The notes beneath the pieces are model-generated. The model was given only the letters and a program-made list of their open reading frames with translations. It was not told the origin of the DNA and made no database searches. 13,066 nt of DNA from an uncultured Oscillospiraceae bacterium (GTDB taxonomy: Bacteria; Bacillota; Clostridia; Oscillospirales; Oscillospiraceae), in the NCBI GenBank assembly GCA_934572325.1, contig CAKTKT010000051.1:1-13066 (forward strand), in the 5' to 3' direction. The translations under genes were made by a program, and so were the position numbers. Below are positions 1 through 6,142 of this stretch, one piece after another (the stretch's first letter is position 1; each line of letters begins with the position of its first letter).

Positions 1-77
1 GATTCGAACCCTTGATACCCTTATGGGGTATACACGATTTCCAATCGTGCGCGCTCGACCAACTACGCGACTTCTCC
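1..77 (-). tRNA. tRNA-Ser (anticodon GGA), 3' end cut off by window
   Basis: Read on the minus strand, the sequence begins GGAGAAG (acceptor 5' strand, from position 77). It continues through a D-arm containing GTAGTTGGTCGAG, then an anticodon stem CACGA/TCGTG closing a TTGGAAA loop with anticodon GGA. A long variable arm pairs TACCC with GGGTA, and the T-loop motif GGTTCGAATC follows. The long variable arm and the anticodon both indicate serine. The window starts inside the T-arm, so the acceptor 3' strand and discriminator base are not visible. Confidence 0.93.
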
Positions 78-210
78 GTGTTTGCTCAAGAAACATAGAT
101 ATGAACTTGTCAGCTTGAATATTATAATTCAAGCCCATGTCAAAGTCAAGGAATATTTTTTCGTTTTCCGCAAAAAGTATATGCAAGACAGCACTGCACG
201 GAGGCTTCCC

Positions 211-654
211 ATGAACATGACAAACGACGAATACAAAAAATACGCCGAGCGGCGCGCCCCGCGCTCGCCGATGACCGGCAACCTCATCCGCGCTTTCCTC
301 GTGGGCGGCGCGATATGCGCCCTCGGGCAGCTCATCACCGCGCTGTGGGGCTTGGCGGGGCTGAGCGAGAGCGACGCCGCAGCCGCCTGCTCCGTCACGC
401 TGGTGTTTTTCGGCGCGCTTTTGACCGGCATCGGCGTTTATGACGACCTCGCGCGCTTTGCGGGCGCGGGGACGCTCGTGCCCATCACGGGCTTTGCCAA
501 CTCCGTCGCCGCTCCGGCGCTGGAATTTAAGACAGAGGGCTTCATCACCGGCACCGCCGTGAAGATGTTCAGCATCGCAGGACCGGTCATCGTCTGCGGC
601 GTGAGCGCGAGCGCGGTGTACGGGCTCATCCTGTGCCTGTTCGGCGCGGCGTGA
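211..654 (+). CDS. spoVAC: Stage V sporulation protein AC (SpoVAC)
   Basis: A 147-residue integral membrane protein of the SpoVA family. These proteins form the inner spore membrane channel that moves calcium-dipicolinate into the forespore and releases it on germination. The N-terminus (MNMTNDEYKKYAERRAPRSP) is followed by hydrophobic segments near residues 25-50, 58-78 and 123-145. Family blocks seen are AFLVGGAICALGQ (28-40), FAGAGTLVPITGFANS (83-98) and LEFKTEGFITG (104-114), which closely match SpoVAC rather than the shorter SpoVAE. The ATG at 211 is chosen because GGAGG lies at 200-204, 6 bases upstream; the frame is open back to 82 but has no ribosome site there. GAATA at 151-155 could be a sigma-G -35 box, but the -10 match is poor. 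Unlike the usual spoVAC-D-E order, the next gene is a small unrelated ORF. Confidence 0.93.
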   Translation: MNMTNDEYKKYAERRAPRSPMTGNLIRAFLVGGAICALGQLITALWGLAGLSESDAAAACSVTLVFFGALLTGIGVYDDLARFAGAGTLVPITGFANSVAAPALEFKTEGFITGTAVKMFSIAGPVIVCGVSASAVYGLILCLFGAA

Positions 655-696
655 GCTGTATTATGCGTTATATTATATAAGTAGGAGGAAACCGCA

Positions 697-843
697 ATGA
701 GCAAAAAATCAAAGAAGAAAACCGAAAAGCCCGCGCCGGTGCTCACCGGACACGATGAGCGCGCCGAGCGCCGCTCCGGCGACAGGCGCGAGCTTGAGCG
801 CGAGTCGGACGCGCCGGACGGCGTCTCCGGCAACTGGAGTTAA
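697..843 (+). CDS. Small highly charged protein of unknown function (48 aa)
   Basis: A short ORF with a near-perfect ribosome binding site, AGGAGG at 683-688, 8 bases before the ATG. It begins MSKKSKKKTEKPAPV, with seven lysines in the first eleven residues. The middle is Arg/Glu/Asp-rich (ERAERRSGDRRELERESD) and it ends GVSGNWS. There is no cysteine, membrane segment or recognised domain, and it is probably disordered. It starts 42 bases after spoVAC on the same strand and is followed by a hairpin at 853-876, so it is probably the second gene of a spoVAC transcript. Its composition would suit a nucleic-acid-binding or spore-packed peptide, but this is a guess; it is not a recognisable alpha/beta SASP. 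Confidence 0.6.
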   Translation: MSKKSKKKTEKPAPVLTGHDERAERRSGDRRELERESDAPDGVSGNWS

Positions 844-852
844 GGACGCGCC

Positions 853-876
853 GGAGGCAGCCTCACGGCTGCCTCC
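853..876 (+). terminator. Hairpin after the small ORF, possible terminator
   Basis: A perfect 10-bp stem, GGAGGCAGCC (853-862) and GGCTGCCTCC (867-876), closes a TCAC loop 10 bases after the stop of the 48-residue ORF. No T-run follows, so it is a weak intrinsic terminator or a stabilising 3' hairpin for the spoVAC transcript. Confidence 0.5.
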
Positions 877-950
877 GCCTGTCAAAGAAGCAAACGCTGC
901 ACGGCAAAAAAAGAGCAGCGGGGGAGGTTGAGGAGGCAAGACCCGCCTCA

Positions 951-990
951 AATTGGATAAACCGCCGCAGAAAGCGGCTCTATCCGAAAT
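951..990. repeat. Imperfect palindrome at the edge of the transposase debris
   Basis: Nested inverted repeats: AATT-GGATA (951-959) pairs with TATCC then AAATT (981-991), and inside it GCCGC (964-968) pairs with GCGGC (974-978) around an AGAAA loop. It lies exactly where similarity to the IS1182-type fragment stops, so it may be an insertion-sequence end, a small repeat or a deletion junction. Confidence 0.4.
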
Positions 991-1070
991 TCTCTCGATG
1001 GTTTCCTTCCTGTATTTATAAAGATCCTTGAGTCCGTAGATATATACGCCATGCTTGCGTTGTAGTCGAG
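990..1070 (-). pseudogene. IS1182-type transposase C-terminal scrap
   Basis: On the minus strand a short open stretch encodes YGLKDLYKYRKETIERI. It resembles the conserved C-terminal block of IS1182-family DDE transposases, in which a K/R-rich run leads to RKETIER with the last catalytic glutamate. Only about 25 codons are recognisable. Similarity ends after IERI (near position 990), where the palindrome at 951-990 begins. There is no start, upstream catalytic core or ribosome site. It abuts a remnant of a different family in another frame, so this is relic DNA. Confidence 0.42.
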
Positions 1071-1084
1071 CATGACCTGAAACG

Positions 1085-1632
1085 CTTTGTTGTCCTTCGC
1101 GGCAGCTCGTTCGCTGGAGCTGCAATGCGCAAAGCGTGTATCTACAATCATACCGTTGAGCAGATCGTATACGCACGAAACAAGGACCTGAACCTGCGGT
1201 GCGCCTTGACTTGTCCGGGCACCATACAGCTCCGCCAGCTCATTCGTAGGGAAGATTTAACCGTGTGCCATCAATTCCAAACAATTGATAGCCTTTTCAA
1301 TCGGTCAATTTGGCTTTTTCGTAGAAGCCATCAACAACACTTTGAAAAAGCTCCTGAAATGCTTCCGGCTTGATCCGCTTTCTGCCCTTGGAAAAGGCTT
1401 GCTTGGAATACTCAATGTTTCCACCCTCTCCGCGCGTCGAAAAATGCATTCAGCCCTGCCTGCAAGCTGCTTTTCAGATTCTGAATCGTTAAGTACATAT
1501 AGTCGGTAAGCCCATTTTGCGTCTCTTTGAAAAGTCCATCTGCCGCTTTGTTGATCTGCGGAGAAAGTGCTCATCGCAGATAGTATTATGGATACGGCGA
1601 ACAATTTGAAGATATAAAGGTGAAGTTTTCAC
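1085..1632 (-). pseudogene. Degenerate IS4-type transposase
   Basis: The relic starts at a GTG (1630-1632, minus) with GGAG just upstream, and reads MKTSPLYLQIVRRIHN... in one frame to DFSKRRKMGLPTICT and a stop. It resumes in another frame as TIQNLKSSLQAGLNAFFDA, then in another as IEYSKQAFSKGRKRIKPEAF and KGYQLFGIDGTRLNLP. It finally shifts to NELAELYGARTSQGAPQVQV and CSSSERAAAKD. The order and motifs (SKQAFSK.R, the GIDGTR block with the first catalytic Asp, the SERAA block) match IS4-family transposases. At least three frameshifts and two in-frame stops (after KLTD and PYE) make it dead. The last part of the catalytic domain is missing and replaced by the IS1182-type scrap. Family level is fairly sure; the exact subgroup is not. 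Confidence 0.62.
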
Positions 1633-1825
1633 GATAATCACTCCGAAATCAAAATATCATCTTGATTCTGGAGCAAATCCGAATTTGTCAATTGGCATTT
1701 CCACCAATATTTACGCCTGCTTTTTGACACTTTGGTGCATTGCCTTAAGTTGATGACATTATCTCAAGGGGAAGCCTTTAAAAGAACGGTTTTTAGTTGG
1801 GGCTTTCGATTCTTTGACAGACTGA
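1633..1825. other. Non-coding stretch, probable outer end of the dead IS
   Basis: AT-rich DNA between the transposase start and the peptidase T terminator. It contains TTTGACACTTTGGTGCATT followed by GCCTTAAGTTGATGACATT (about 1724-1760), which reminds me of ends of clostridial IS4-like elements. I cannot show a matching inverted repeat on the other side because that end is lost. I see no believable gene here. Confidence 0.3.
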
Positions 1826-1852
1826 CGGCGCGCCGGATTTTCCGGCGCGCCG
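1826..1852 (-). terminator. Perfect hairpin downstream of pepT
   Basis: A 12-bp perfect stem, CGGCGCGCCGGA (1826-1837) with TCCGGCGCGCCG (1841-1852), and a 3-base TTT loop, 22 bases beyond the pepT stop on the minus strand. No T-run follows in that direction, so termination strength is uncertain, but the position and stem stability fit a transcript end. Confidence 0.6.
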
Positions 1853-1874
1853 CTGCGCGGTATGTGCGTATAAA

Positions 1875-3086
1875 CTATTTCTTCTCCACGATATTCAGTA
1901 TTATCTCCACCGCGGCGTCCATCGCCTCGGCGGTGATGTGCTCATACGGTCCGTGGAACGAGTACCCGCCCGTGCCGAGATTCGGGCACGGCAGACCGCG
2001 AAACGATAGCTGCGCCCCGTCCGTGCCGCCGCGCACCGGCACCCTCACCGGCTTCAGCCCCACGGCGGCAATCGCGCGCTCCGCCCGCTCGACAACGTCC
2101 ATATGACCGCTCATGCGCTCCGCCATGTTGCGGTACTGCTGCGTGAGCGTGAGTGTCGCCGTGCCCGCGCCGTACTTCTCGTTTATCAGCTTTTCAATGT
2201 GCCGCAGCGCCGCCTCGCGCGCGGCAAAGGACGCGGCGGCGTGGTCGCGCACGATATAGTCAAGCTCCGCGTGCTCGACGCTGCCCGTCATGCTCATCAG
2301 ATGATAAAAGCCCTCGTAGCCCTCGGTGTGCGCGGGCGTTTCGCCCGACGGCAGCATGGCGTTTATCTCGAACGCGACGAGCGAGGCGTTTATCATCGTG
2401 TTCTTCGCGTCGCCCGGGTGGATGTTGAAGCCCGTGACGTCCCAGTGCGCGGCGGCGGCGTTGAACGTCTCGAAATTCACTTCCTCCAGCGCACCGCCGT
2501 CAACGGTATAGGCAAAGTCCGCGCCGAGGCGGTCAAGCGCCAGCAGCGCCGCCCCGTGTCCGACCTCCTCGTCCGGCGTGAAGCACACGGCGATGCGCCC
2601 GTGGGGGATGCCCTGCGCGATAATGCGCTCGCACGCGGTCATTATCTCCGCCACGCCCGCCTTGTCGTCCGCGCCGAGGACGGTTGAGCCGTCGGTGGTT
2701 ATGAGCGTCTGCCCCTTGAGCTTCGGCAGCTCCGAAAACTGCTCCGGCGAGAGGACGCGCCCGCTCGCGCCGAGGGGCACTTCCCCGCCGTCATAGTTTT
2801 CTATGACCTGCGGGCGGACGTTCTCGCCGGAGAAGTCCGGCACGGTGTCGATATGCGCGATCAGCCCTATCGCGCGCTCGCCCTCCATGCCCGCGCTCGC
2901 GGGCAGCGCGGCGTACACATAGGCGTGCTCATCCTCGTACACCTCCGCCATGCCGAGCGCGCGCAGCTCCTCAGCCAGAAGGTGCGCAAGGTCGAACTGC
3001 CGCGCGGTCGAGGGCGTTGTGTCGGCGTCCTCCGCGCTCGCGGTGTGTACCCGCACATATTTCAAAAGCCGCTCATATGCTCTCAT
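1875..3086 (-). CDS. pepT: Peptidase T (tripeptide aminopeptidase, M20B)
   Basis: A 403-residue cytoplasmic dizinc aminopeptidase that removes the N-terminal residue of tripeptides, serving peptide use as a nutrient. All the M20B landmarks sit almost exactly where they do in E. coli PepT: His78 and Asp80 in AHIDTVPD, Asp140 in VLGADDKAG, the Glu173-Glu174 pair in PDEEVG, Asp196 in YTVDGG and His378 in SFHGPYE. The length is normal and there is no signal peptide. The start is supported by AGGGGAG at 3098-3104, 11 bases upstream. It is transcribed alone from a consensus promoter at 3135-3163, divergent from the thioesterase, and ends at the hairpin at 1826-1852. Confidence 0.97.
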   Translation of the reverse strand: MRAYERLLKYVRVHTASAEDADTTPSTARQFDLAHLLAEELRALGMAEVYEDEHAYVYAALPASAGMEGERAIGLIAHIDTVPDFSGENVRPQVIENYDGGEVPLGASGRVLSPEQFSELPKLKGQTLITTDGSTVLGADDKAGVAEIMTACERIIAQGIPHGRIAVCFTPDEEVGHGAALLALDRLGADFAYTVDGGALEEVNFETFNAAAAHWDVTGFNIHPGDAKNTMINASLVAFEINAMLPSGETPAHTEGYEGFYHLMSMTGSVEHAELDYIVRDHAAASFAAREAALRHIEKLINEKYGAGTATLTLTQQYRNMAERMSGHMDVVERAERAIAAVGLKPVRVPVRGGTDGAQLSFRGLPCPNLGTGGYSFHGPYEHITAEAMDAAVEIILNIVEKK

Positions 3087-3134
3087 GATCCGAAAAACTC
3101 CCCTTGTTTTTTATAGTGATATACGCTGTACAGT

Positions 3135-3163
3135 ATGTTACTCTACGGCGCGGCAAAAGTCAA
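3135..3163 (-). promoter_or_regulatory. Sigma-A type promoter of pepT
   Basis: On the minus strand TTGACT (3163-3158) is followed after exactly 17 bases by TAACAT (3140-3135), about 50 bases before the pepT ATG. Both hexamers and the spacing fit a housekeeping promoter. Confidence 0.72.
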
Positions 3164-3215
3164 CCGCAGTGCGGGTTTACATAATTTTATTTTGATGGTA
3201 ATCAGGAGCGCGGTG

Positions 3216-3249
3216 TGATATAATTATGTCGTAATTAGACATATCTAAT
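3216..3249 (+). promoter_or_regulatory. Extended -10 promoter and downstream palindrome for the thioesterase gene
   Basis: TGATATAAT (3216-3224) is a perfect extended -10 element; the nearest -35-like TTGATG (3192-3197) is 21 bases away, so the extended -10 probably carries it. Ten bases downstream, around the expected transcript start, ATTAGA (3234-3239) and TCTAAT (3244-3249) form a 6-bp inverted repeat with a CATA spacer. This is a plausible operator for an unidentified regulator; it is too AT-rich and short to be a terminator. Confidence 0.58.
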
Positions 3250-3268
3250 ACAGAAAGGATATTGCATT

Positions 3269-3664
3269 ATGGAAATAGGAATAAAAGGACGGGCGGAGAC
3301 CGTCATTGACAGGACGAACACCGCGCTGAGCATGGGCTCGGGCAGCCTTGAGGTGTTCGCAACGCCGCAGATGATAGCGCTGATGGAGCTTGCGGCGCAA
3401 AGCTCGGTCGCACCTATGCTTGAGGAGGGCATGAGCACGGTGGGCACGCATCTGAACGTGAGCCATGACGCGGCGACGCCTCTGGGTATGCGCGTTTGGG
3501 CGGAGAGCACGCTGACGGAGATCGACGGGCGCAGGCTCGTTTTCGACGTGAAGGCGTATGACGAGTGCGGGCTTATCGGGCAGGGGCGGCACGAGCGCTT
3601 CATCGTCAAGGCGGACAAATTCCTCGCCAAGGTCAACGCGAAGGTCTCCGGCGCGGCGAAATAA
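3269..3664 (+). CDS. FlK-like hotdog-fold thioesterase
   Basis: A 131-residue single-domain protein resembling the fluoroacetyl-CoA thioesterase (FlK)-like family of hotdog-fold acyl-CoA thioesterases. Family blocks are ATPQMIALMELAA (31-43, with a candidate catalytic Glu40), STVGTHLNVSHDAATPLGM (56-74, with His66) and GQGRHERFIV (104-113). There is no signal or membrane segment, so it should act in the cytoplasm. The natural substrate is unknown; most bacterial homologues are not fluoroacetate enzymes and may clear short or stalled acyl-CoAs. GAAAGGA at 3253-3259 is the ribosome site, 9 bases from the ATG. It appears monocistronic, with its own extended -10 promoter and no clear terminator before the next gene. 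Confidence 0.8.
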   Translation: MEIGIKGRAETVIDRTNTALSMGSGSLEVFATPQMIALMELAAQSSVAPMLEEGMSTVGTHLNVSHDAATPLGMRVWAESTLTEIDGRRLVFDVKAYDECGLIGQGRHERFIVKADKFLAKVNAKVSGAAK

Positions 3665-3735
3665 ACCGTATGCCGCGCCGCAGTTAAGTTTTTTGAAATT
3701 TCTGCGTATATTAGACATTTTTTGAACATTATTTG

Positions 3736-3764
3736 TTGAATCCCACGGAAGAATATGTTATAGT
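3736..3764 (+). promoter_or_regulatory. Promoter of the 246-residue hypothetical gene
   Basis: TTGAAT (3736-3741), 17 bases, then TATAGT (3759-3764), preceded by TG to make an extended -10. Just downstream TGCAAC (3768-3773) and GTTGCA (3786-3791) form an inverted repeat over the likely 5' leader, which may be an operator. The leader to the ATG at 3830 is about 60 bases. Confidence 0.68.
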
Positions 3765-3829
3765 AGTTGCAACATTCAATGCTTTGTTGCATATACAGGA
3801 AATGTTTCGATAAGGAGTGAGCGGTTTCC

Positions 3830-4570
3830 ATGACTGAGCTGGAAAAGATACGGAATGCCAAACTCTATATTGAAAAGCTCGCCCGCGGGATCAACCCTAT
3901 CAACGACGCGCCTGTGGCGGAGGATGAGCTTATAAACGACGTGCATATCTCCCGCTGCTTCTTCTTCGTTGCCGAGCTGCTGGAGCGTTTTCTCGCCACT
4001 GTCGGGGCGGAGGACGCCGCCGCGCACAGGAGGATGAAAAAGCAGCCGTTCTCGATAAGCGAGGAGCAGTGCGGGCGCTTTGAGTATTCCCCTGTGCCCA
4101 TCACGGTCAGCGAGATCGCCCGCCGCCTCAACATCGCGGCGGAGGTCGGCGACGGCAGCCGTCTGCGCTATTCCAGCATCACGTTCTGGCTGATAGAGAC
4201 GGGTATGCTCGCCATCTCCAAAAGCCCCGACGGCAAGGAGACCAAGCGCCCGACAGAGCAGGGCGCGGCGCTCGGCATATCGACTGCGCTGCGCGAGAGC
4301 GCGGGCGGCACGTACACCGTGGTGGTGTACGGCGAGCGGGCGCAGCGCTTCATCGTGGCGAACATCTACGCCGTGCTCGAGGCTGAAAAGCTGCGCTTCA
4401 GGATGCAGGGGCAGCCGTGGCGCGCGGAGGACGACGCCGTTCTGCGCGATTGCGCCTCGCGCGGCGTGCCCATATACGAGATCGCGCTGGAGCTGTCGAG
4501 AAACATCTCCTCCGTCCGCTCGCGCAGCAAGCGTCTGGGCGTGGAGCTGGCAAAAGCTTCCGCTAAGTAA
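3830..4570 (+). CDS. Conserved hypothetical protein with winged-helix-like and SANT/Myb-like regions
   Basis: A 246-residue soluble protein. I recognise the N-terminal pattern (IEKLARGINPIND, then DVHISRCFFFVAELL at 38-52) from uncharacterised clostridial proteins, but know no function. The middle (about 90-150) contains ITVSEIARRLN followed by a region ending RPTEQGAALGI, which looks like a winged helix. The C-terminus (about 197-238) has W-x2-EDD-x2-L...YEIALELSRNISSVRSRSKRLG, a helix-turn-helix pattern of the SANT/Myb type. It is probably nucleic-acid binding. AAGGAG (3812-3817) lies 12 bases before the ATG. The stop codon TAA lies inside the left terminal repeat of the palindromic element at 4567-4805; removing the element restores GCT-AAA-TAG and the same final Ala-Lys. 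Confidence 0.85.
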   Translation: MTELEKIRNAKLYIEKLARGINPINDAPVAEDELINDVHISRCFFFVAELLERFLATVGAEDAAAHRRMKKQPFSISEEQCGRFEYSPVPITVSEIARRLNIAAEVGDGSRLRYSSITFWLIETGMLAISKSPDGKETKRPTEQGAALGISTALRESAGGTYTVVVYGERAQRFIVANIYAVLEAEKLRFRMQGQPWRAEDDAVLRDCASRGVPIYEIALELSRNISSVRSRSKRLGVELAKASAK

Positions 4571-4805
4571 CCGCTGATTAAATAGCTGTCAGCGTCTGAA
4601 CGGATAATTTTCCGTCTGATTTCATGAGCTTTTTTTTGAAATACACAAAGTATTCCTGCAAAAAGCTCATTTTATCAGCCGAATAAATTATTCGCCATGT
4701 CAGGCGGTTGCCGCGCAAGCGGCGAGCCTGACGGCATTTGATGAAATAGTGTGATTCATCACACTATTTCTCGCCAGCCATCTGACGTATTTAATCAGCG
4801 GTTAC
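4567..4805. mobile_element. MITE-like palindromic element with target duplication
   Basis: A 239-bp non-coding element. Its 17-bp terminal repeats are perfect: GTAACCGCTGATTAAAT (4567-4583) and its reverse complement (4789-4805). It is flanked directly by CTAA on both sides (4563-4566 and 4806-4809), a likely 4-bp target duplication. Inside are stacked hairpins: CTGAT + ATGAGCTTTTT (4616-4634) with AAAAAGCTCAT + ATCAG (4660-4678), CGAATAA/TTATTCG (4680-4694), GTCAGGC..GCCGC with GCGGC..GCCTGAC (4699-4732), and GAAATAGTGTGAT/ATCACACTATTTC (4743-4770). No ORF is present, so it would need a transposase in trans. The parent family cannot be named from one copy. On either strand it would fold into a multi-branched RNA. 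Confidence 0.78.
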
Positions 4806-4831
4806 CTAAATAGAATAGGAACGCACTGGCC

Positions 4832-4858
4832 GCGCGTCCGGGGAAATTTCCCGGGCGC
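4832..4858 (+). terminator. Possible terminator hairpin upstream of the GH25 gene
   Basis: GCGC (4832-4835), a GT bulge and CCGGG (4838-4842) pair with CCCGGGCGC (4850-4858) around a GAAATTT loop, followed by TGTTTGC. It lies 19 bases past the pre-insertion stop codon of the 246-residue gene, so it may be that gene's original terminator, pushed away by the palindromic element. Confidence 0.42.
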
Positions 4859-4903
4859 TGTTTGCTGTGCGAACGCATATGCGCCGGAGGGTGCGGCGGG
4901 CTT

Positions 4904-4932
4904 TTGACATATGCGCCGAGGCGTGGTAGAAT
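4904..4932 (+). promoter_or_regulatory. Consensus promoter of the GH25 muramidase gene
   Basis: A perfect TTGACA (4904-4909), exactly 17 bases, then TAGAAT (4927-4932). The ATG lies 35 bases after the -10, giving a short leader with GGAGA at 4958-4962. This is the strongest-looking promoter in the window. It lies outside the palindromic element, so the element does not supply it. Confidence 0.82.
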
Positions 4933-4967
4933 AGCGGGCGATTATTTAGCAAAGATCGGAGAAATAG

Positions 4968-5861
4968 ATGAAAACAGCCGCAAGGAGACGGACAGGTCTC
5001 GTGATATTTGCCCTCGCGGTGCTCGCGCTGGGCGTGTTTATTATAGTTATGCTCCTCAGCCGCAAGACGGAGGAGGTCGATCCCCACGAGGGGCAGGTGT
5101 ACCTCTACGACGGGTTCGACTGGGTGTGGATGACCCCGCTGGAGGGCGTGCCGGTGAACACGCTCACCGAGGAGTATTTTACCGCGGACGGCACGAAGAT
5201 AAGCTACATCGGAACGGACTATGACGTTCTGCGCGGCATCGACGTGTCGGAGCACCAGCTCGACATCGACTGGAACCGCGTGGCGCAGTCCGGCGTGGAC
5301 TATGCATACATACGTGTCGGACGGCGCGGCTACACCGAGGGCGGGCTTTTCGAGGACCCGTACTTTGCCGCGAATATGGCGGGCGCGCAGGCGGCGGGGC
5401 TGAAGGTCGGCGTTTATATGTTCTCCCAAGCCGTCACCGTGCAGGAGGCGATAGAGGAGGCGCGCTTCGTCCTTGAGCGCATCGCAAAATACAACGTCGC
5501 GCTGCCGGTCGTTTTCGACTGGGAGAAGATACACGAGGCGGGCGCGCGCACCGCGGACATCACCATGGAGGGGCGCACCGACTGCGCCGTCGCGTTCTGC
5601 GAGACGGTGAAAAACGCGGGGTACATCCCGTGCGTGTACTTCAACCGCAATCTCGGCTACTACGGGTACGATCTCTCGCGGCTGACGGACTATGAATTCT
5701 GGTTCTCCCTGCCGGAGAGCGGCTTCCCCAACTTCTACTATGCCGCGGATATGTGGCAGTACAGCTTCACAGAGACCGTCCCCGGCATCGGCGTGGAGAC
5801 GGACATGAACCTTTGGTTCATCCCGAAGGTCACGGATGAGGGCGCGGAAAACGAAAAATGA
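4968..5861 (+). CDS. Membrane-anchored GH25 muramidase (lysozyme-like)
   Basis: A 297-residue protein. Basic residues MKTAARRR precede one hydrophobic segment (about 10-30) with no clear cleavage site, so it is probably an N-terminally anchored extracytoplasmic enzyme. A short linker region leads to a glycoside hydrolase family 25 domain (about 88-285), which cuts peptidoglycan between N-acetylmuramate and N-acetylglucosamine. Landmarks are RGIDVSEHQ with Asp92, YAYIRVGRRGYTEGG, the catalytic pair in FDWEK (Asp184 and Glu186), MWQYS (262-266) and DMN near 279-281. The catalytic residues are intact. No cell-wall binding repeats are present. It is transcribed alone between its own promoter and the hairpin at 5867-5894. 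A host wall-remodelling role is more likely than a phage lysin because no phage genes are near. Confidence 0.92.
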   Translation: MKTAARRRTGLVIFALAVLALGVFIIVMLLSRKTEEVDPHEGQVYLYDGFDWVWMTPLEGVPVNTLTEEYFTADGTKISYIGTDYDVLRGIDVSEHQLDIDWNRVAQSGVDYAYIRVGRRGYTEGGLFEDPYFAANMAGAQAAGLKVGVYMFSQAVTVQEAIEEARFVLERIAKYNVALPVVFDWEKIHEAGARTADITMEGRTDCAVAFCETVKNAGYIPCVYFNRNLGYYGYDLSRLTDYEFWFSLPESGFPNFYYAADMWQYSFTETVPGIGVETDMNLWFIPKVTDEGAENEK

Positions 5862-5866
5862 ATAAC

Positions 5867-5894
5867 AGCGGGCGGGTCGGCTGATCCGCCCGCT
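5867..5894 (+). terminator. Rho-independent terminator of the GH25 gene
   Basis: AGCGGGCGGGTC (5867-5878) pairs with GATCCGCCCGCT (5883-5894) over 12 bp with one G-T wobble and a GGCT loop, five bases after the stop codon. A short T-rich tail (TGTGTT) follows. Confidence 0.75.
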
Positions 5895-6068
5895 TGTGTT
5901 CCGCTAACCGCAGAGCCCGTCTTGTCAACATCTTTACACACCGCCGTGCGCAAGCGGACGCTTCCCGTGCTTTTGCACAAAAAAATCCCGATTTCTTCGG
6001 TGATTTTCTACCCAATATTATTCAATTCCCAGAATTTCATCTGCCGTATAGCATTGCTTTTTTAATAA

Positions 6069-6077
6069 TGTTATAAT
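6069..6077 (+). promoter_or_regulatory. Extended -10 promoter of the oxaloacetate decarboxylase operon
   Basis: TGTTATAAT (6069-6077) is a perfect extended -10; no good -35 lies 16-18 bases upstream. The leader to the oadA ATG is about 60 bases, with no obvious riboswitch or attenuator. The preceding stretch 5895-6068 shows no gene. Confidence 0.6.
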
Positions 6078-6142
6078 AGCAACAATCTTTTCAGAGCGAG
6101 ATCAAGACAAAGCAATGCAAATTTTTGGATAATGGAGGAGAC

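Noticed and set aside
82..210. Upstream extension of spoVAC to ATG 82
   Set aside because: No ribosome site, the residues do not resemble SpoVA proteins, and the 82 start abuts the tRNA; GGAGG at 200-204 fixes the start at 211.
3192..3197. TTGATG as the -35 box of the thioesterase promoter
   Set aside because: The 21-base spacing to TATAAT is too long; the TG-extended -10 explains the promoter better.
5950..6000. GTGCTTTTGCAC followed by an A-run, as a minus-strand terminator
   Set aside because: The stem is only four base pairs, the A-run lies on the wrong side for a strong terminator, and no minus-strand gene is close enough to use it.
6125..6142. TTG start for oadA
   Set aside because: The ribosome site GGAGG lies downstream of it and just ahead of ATG 6143.
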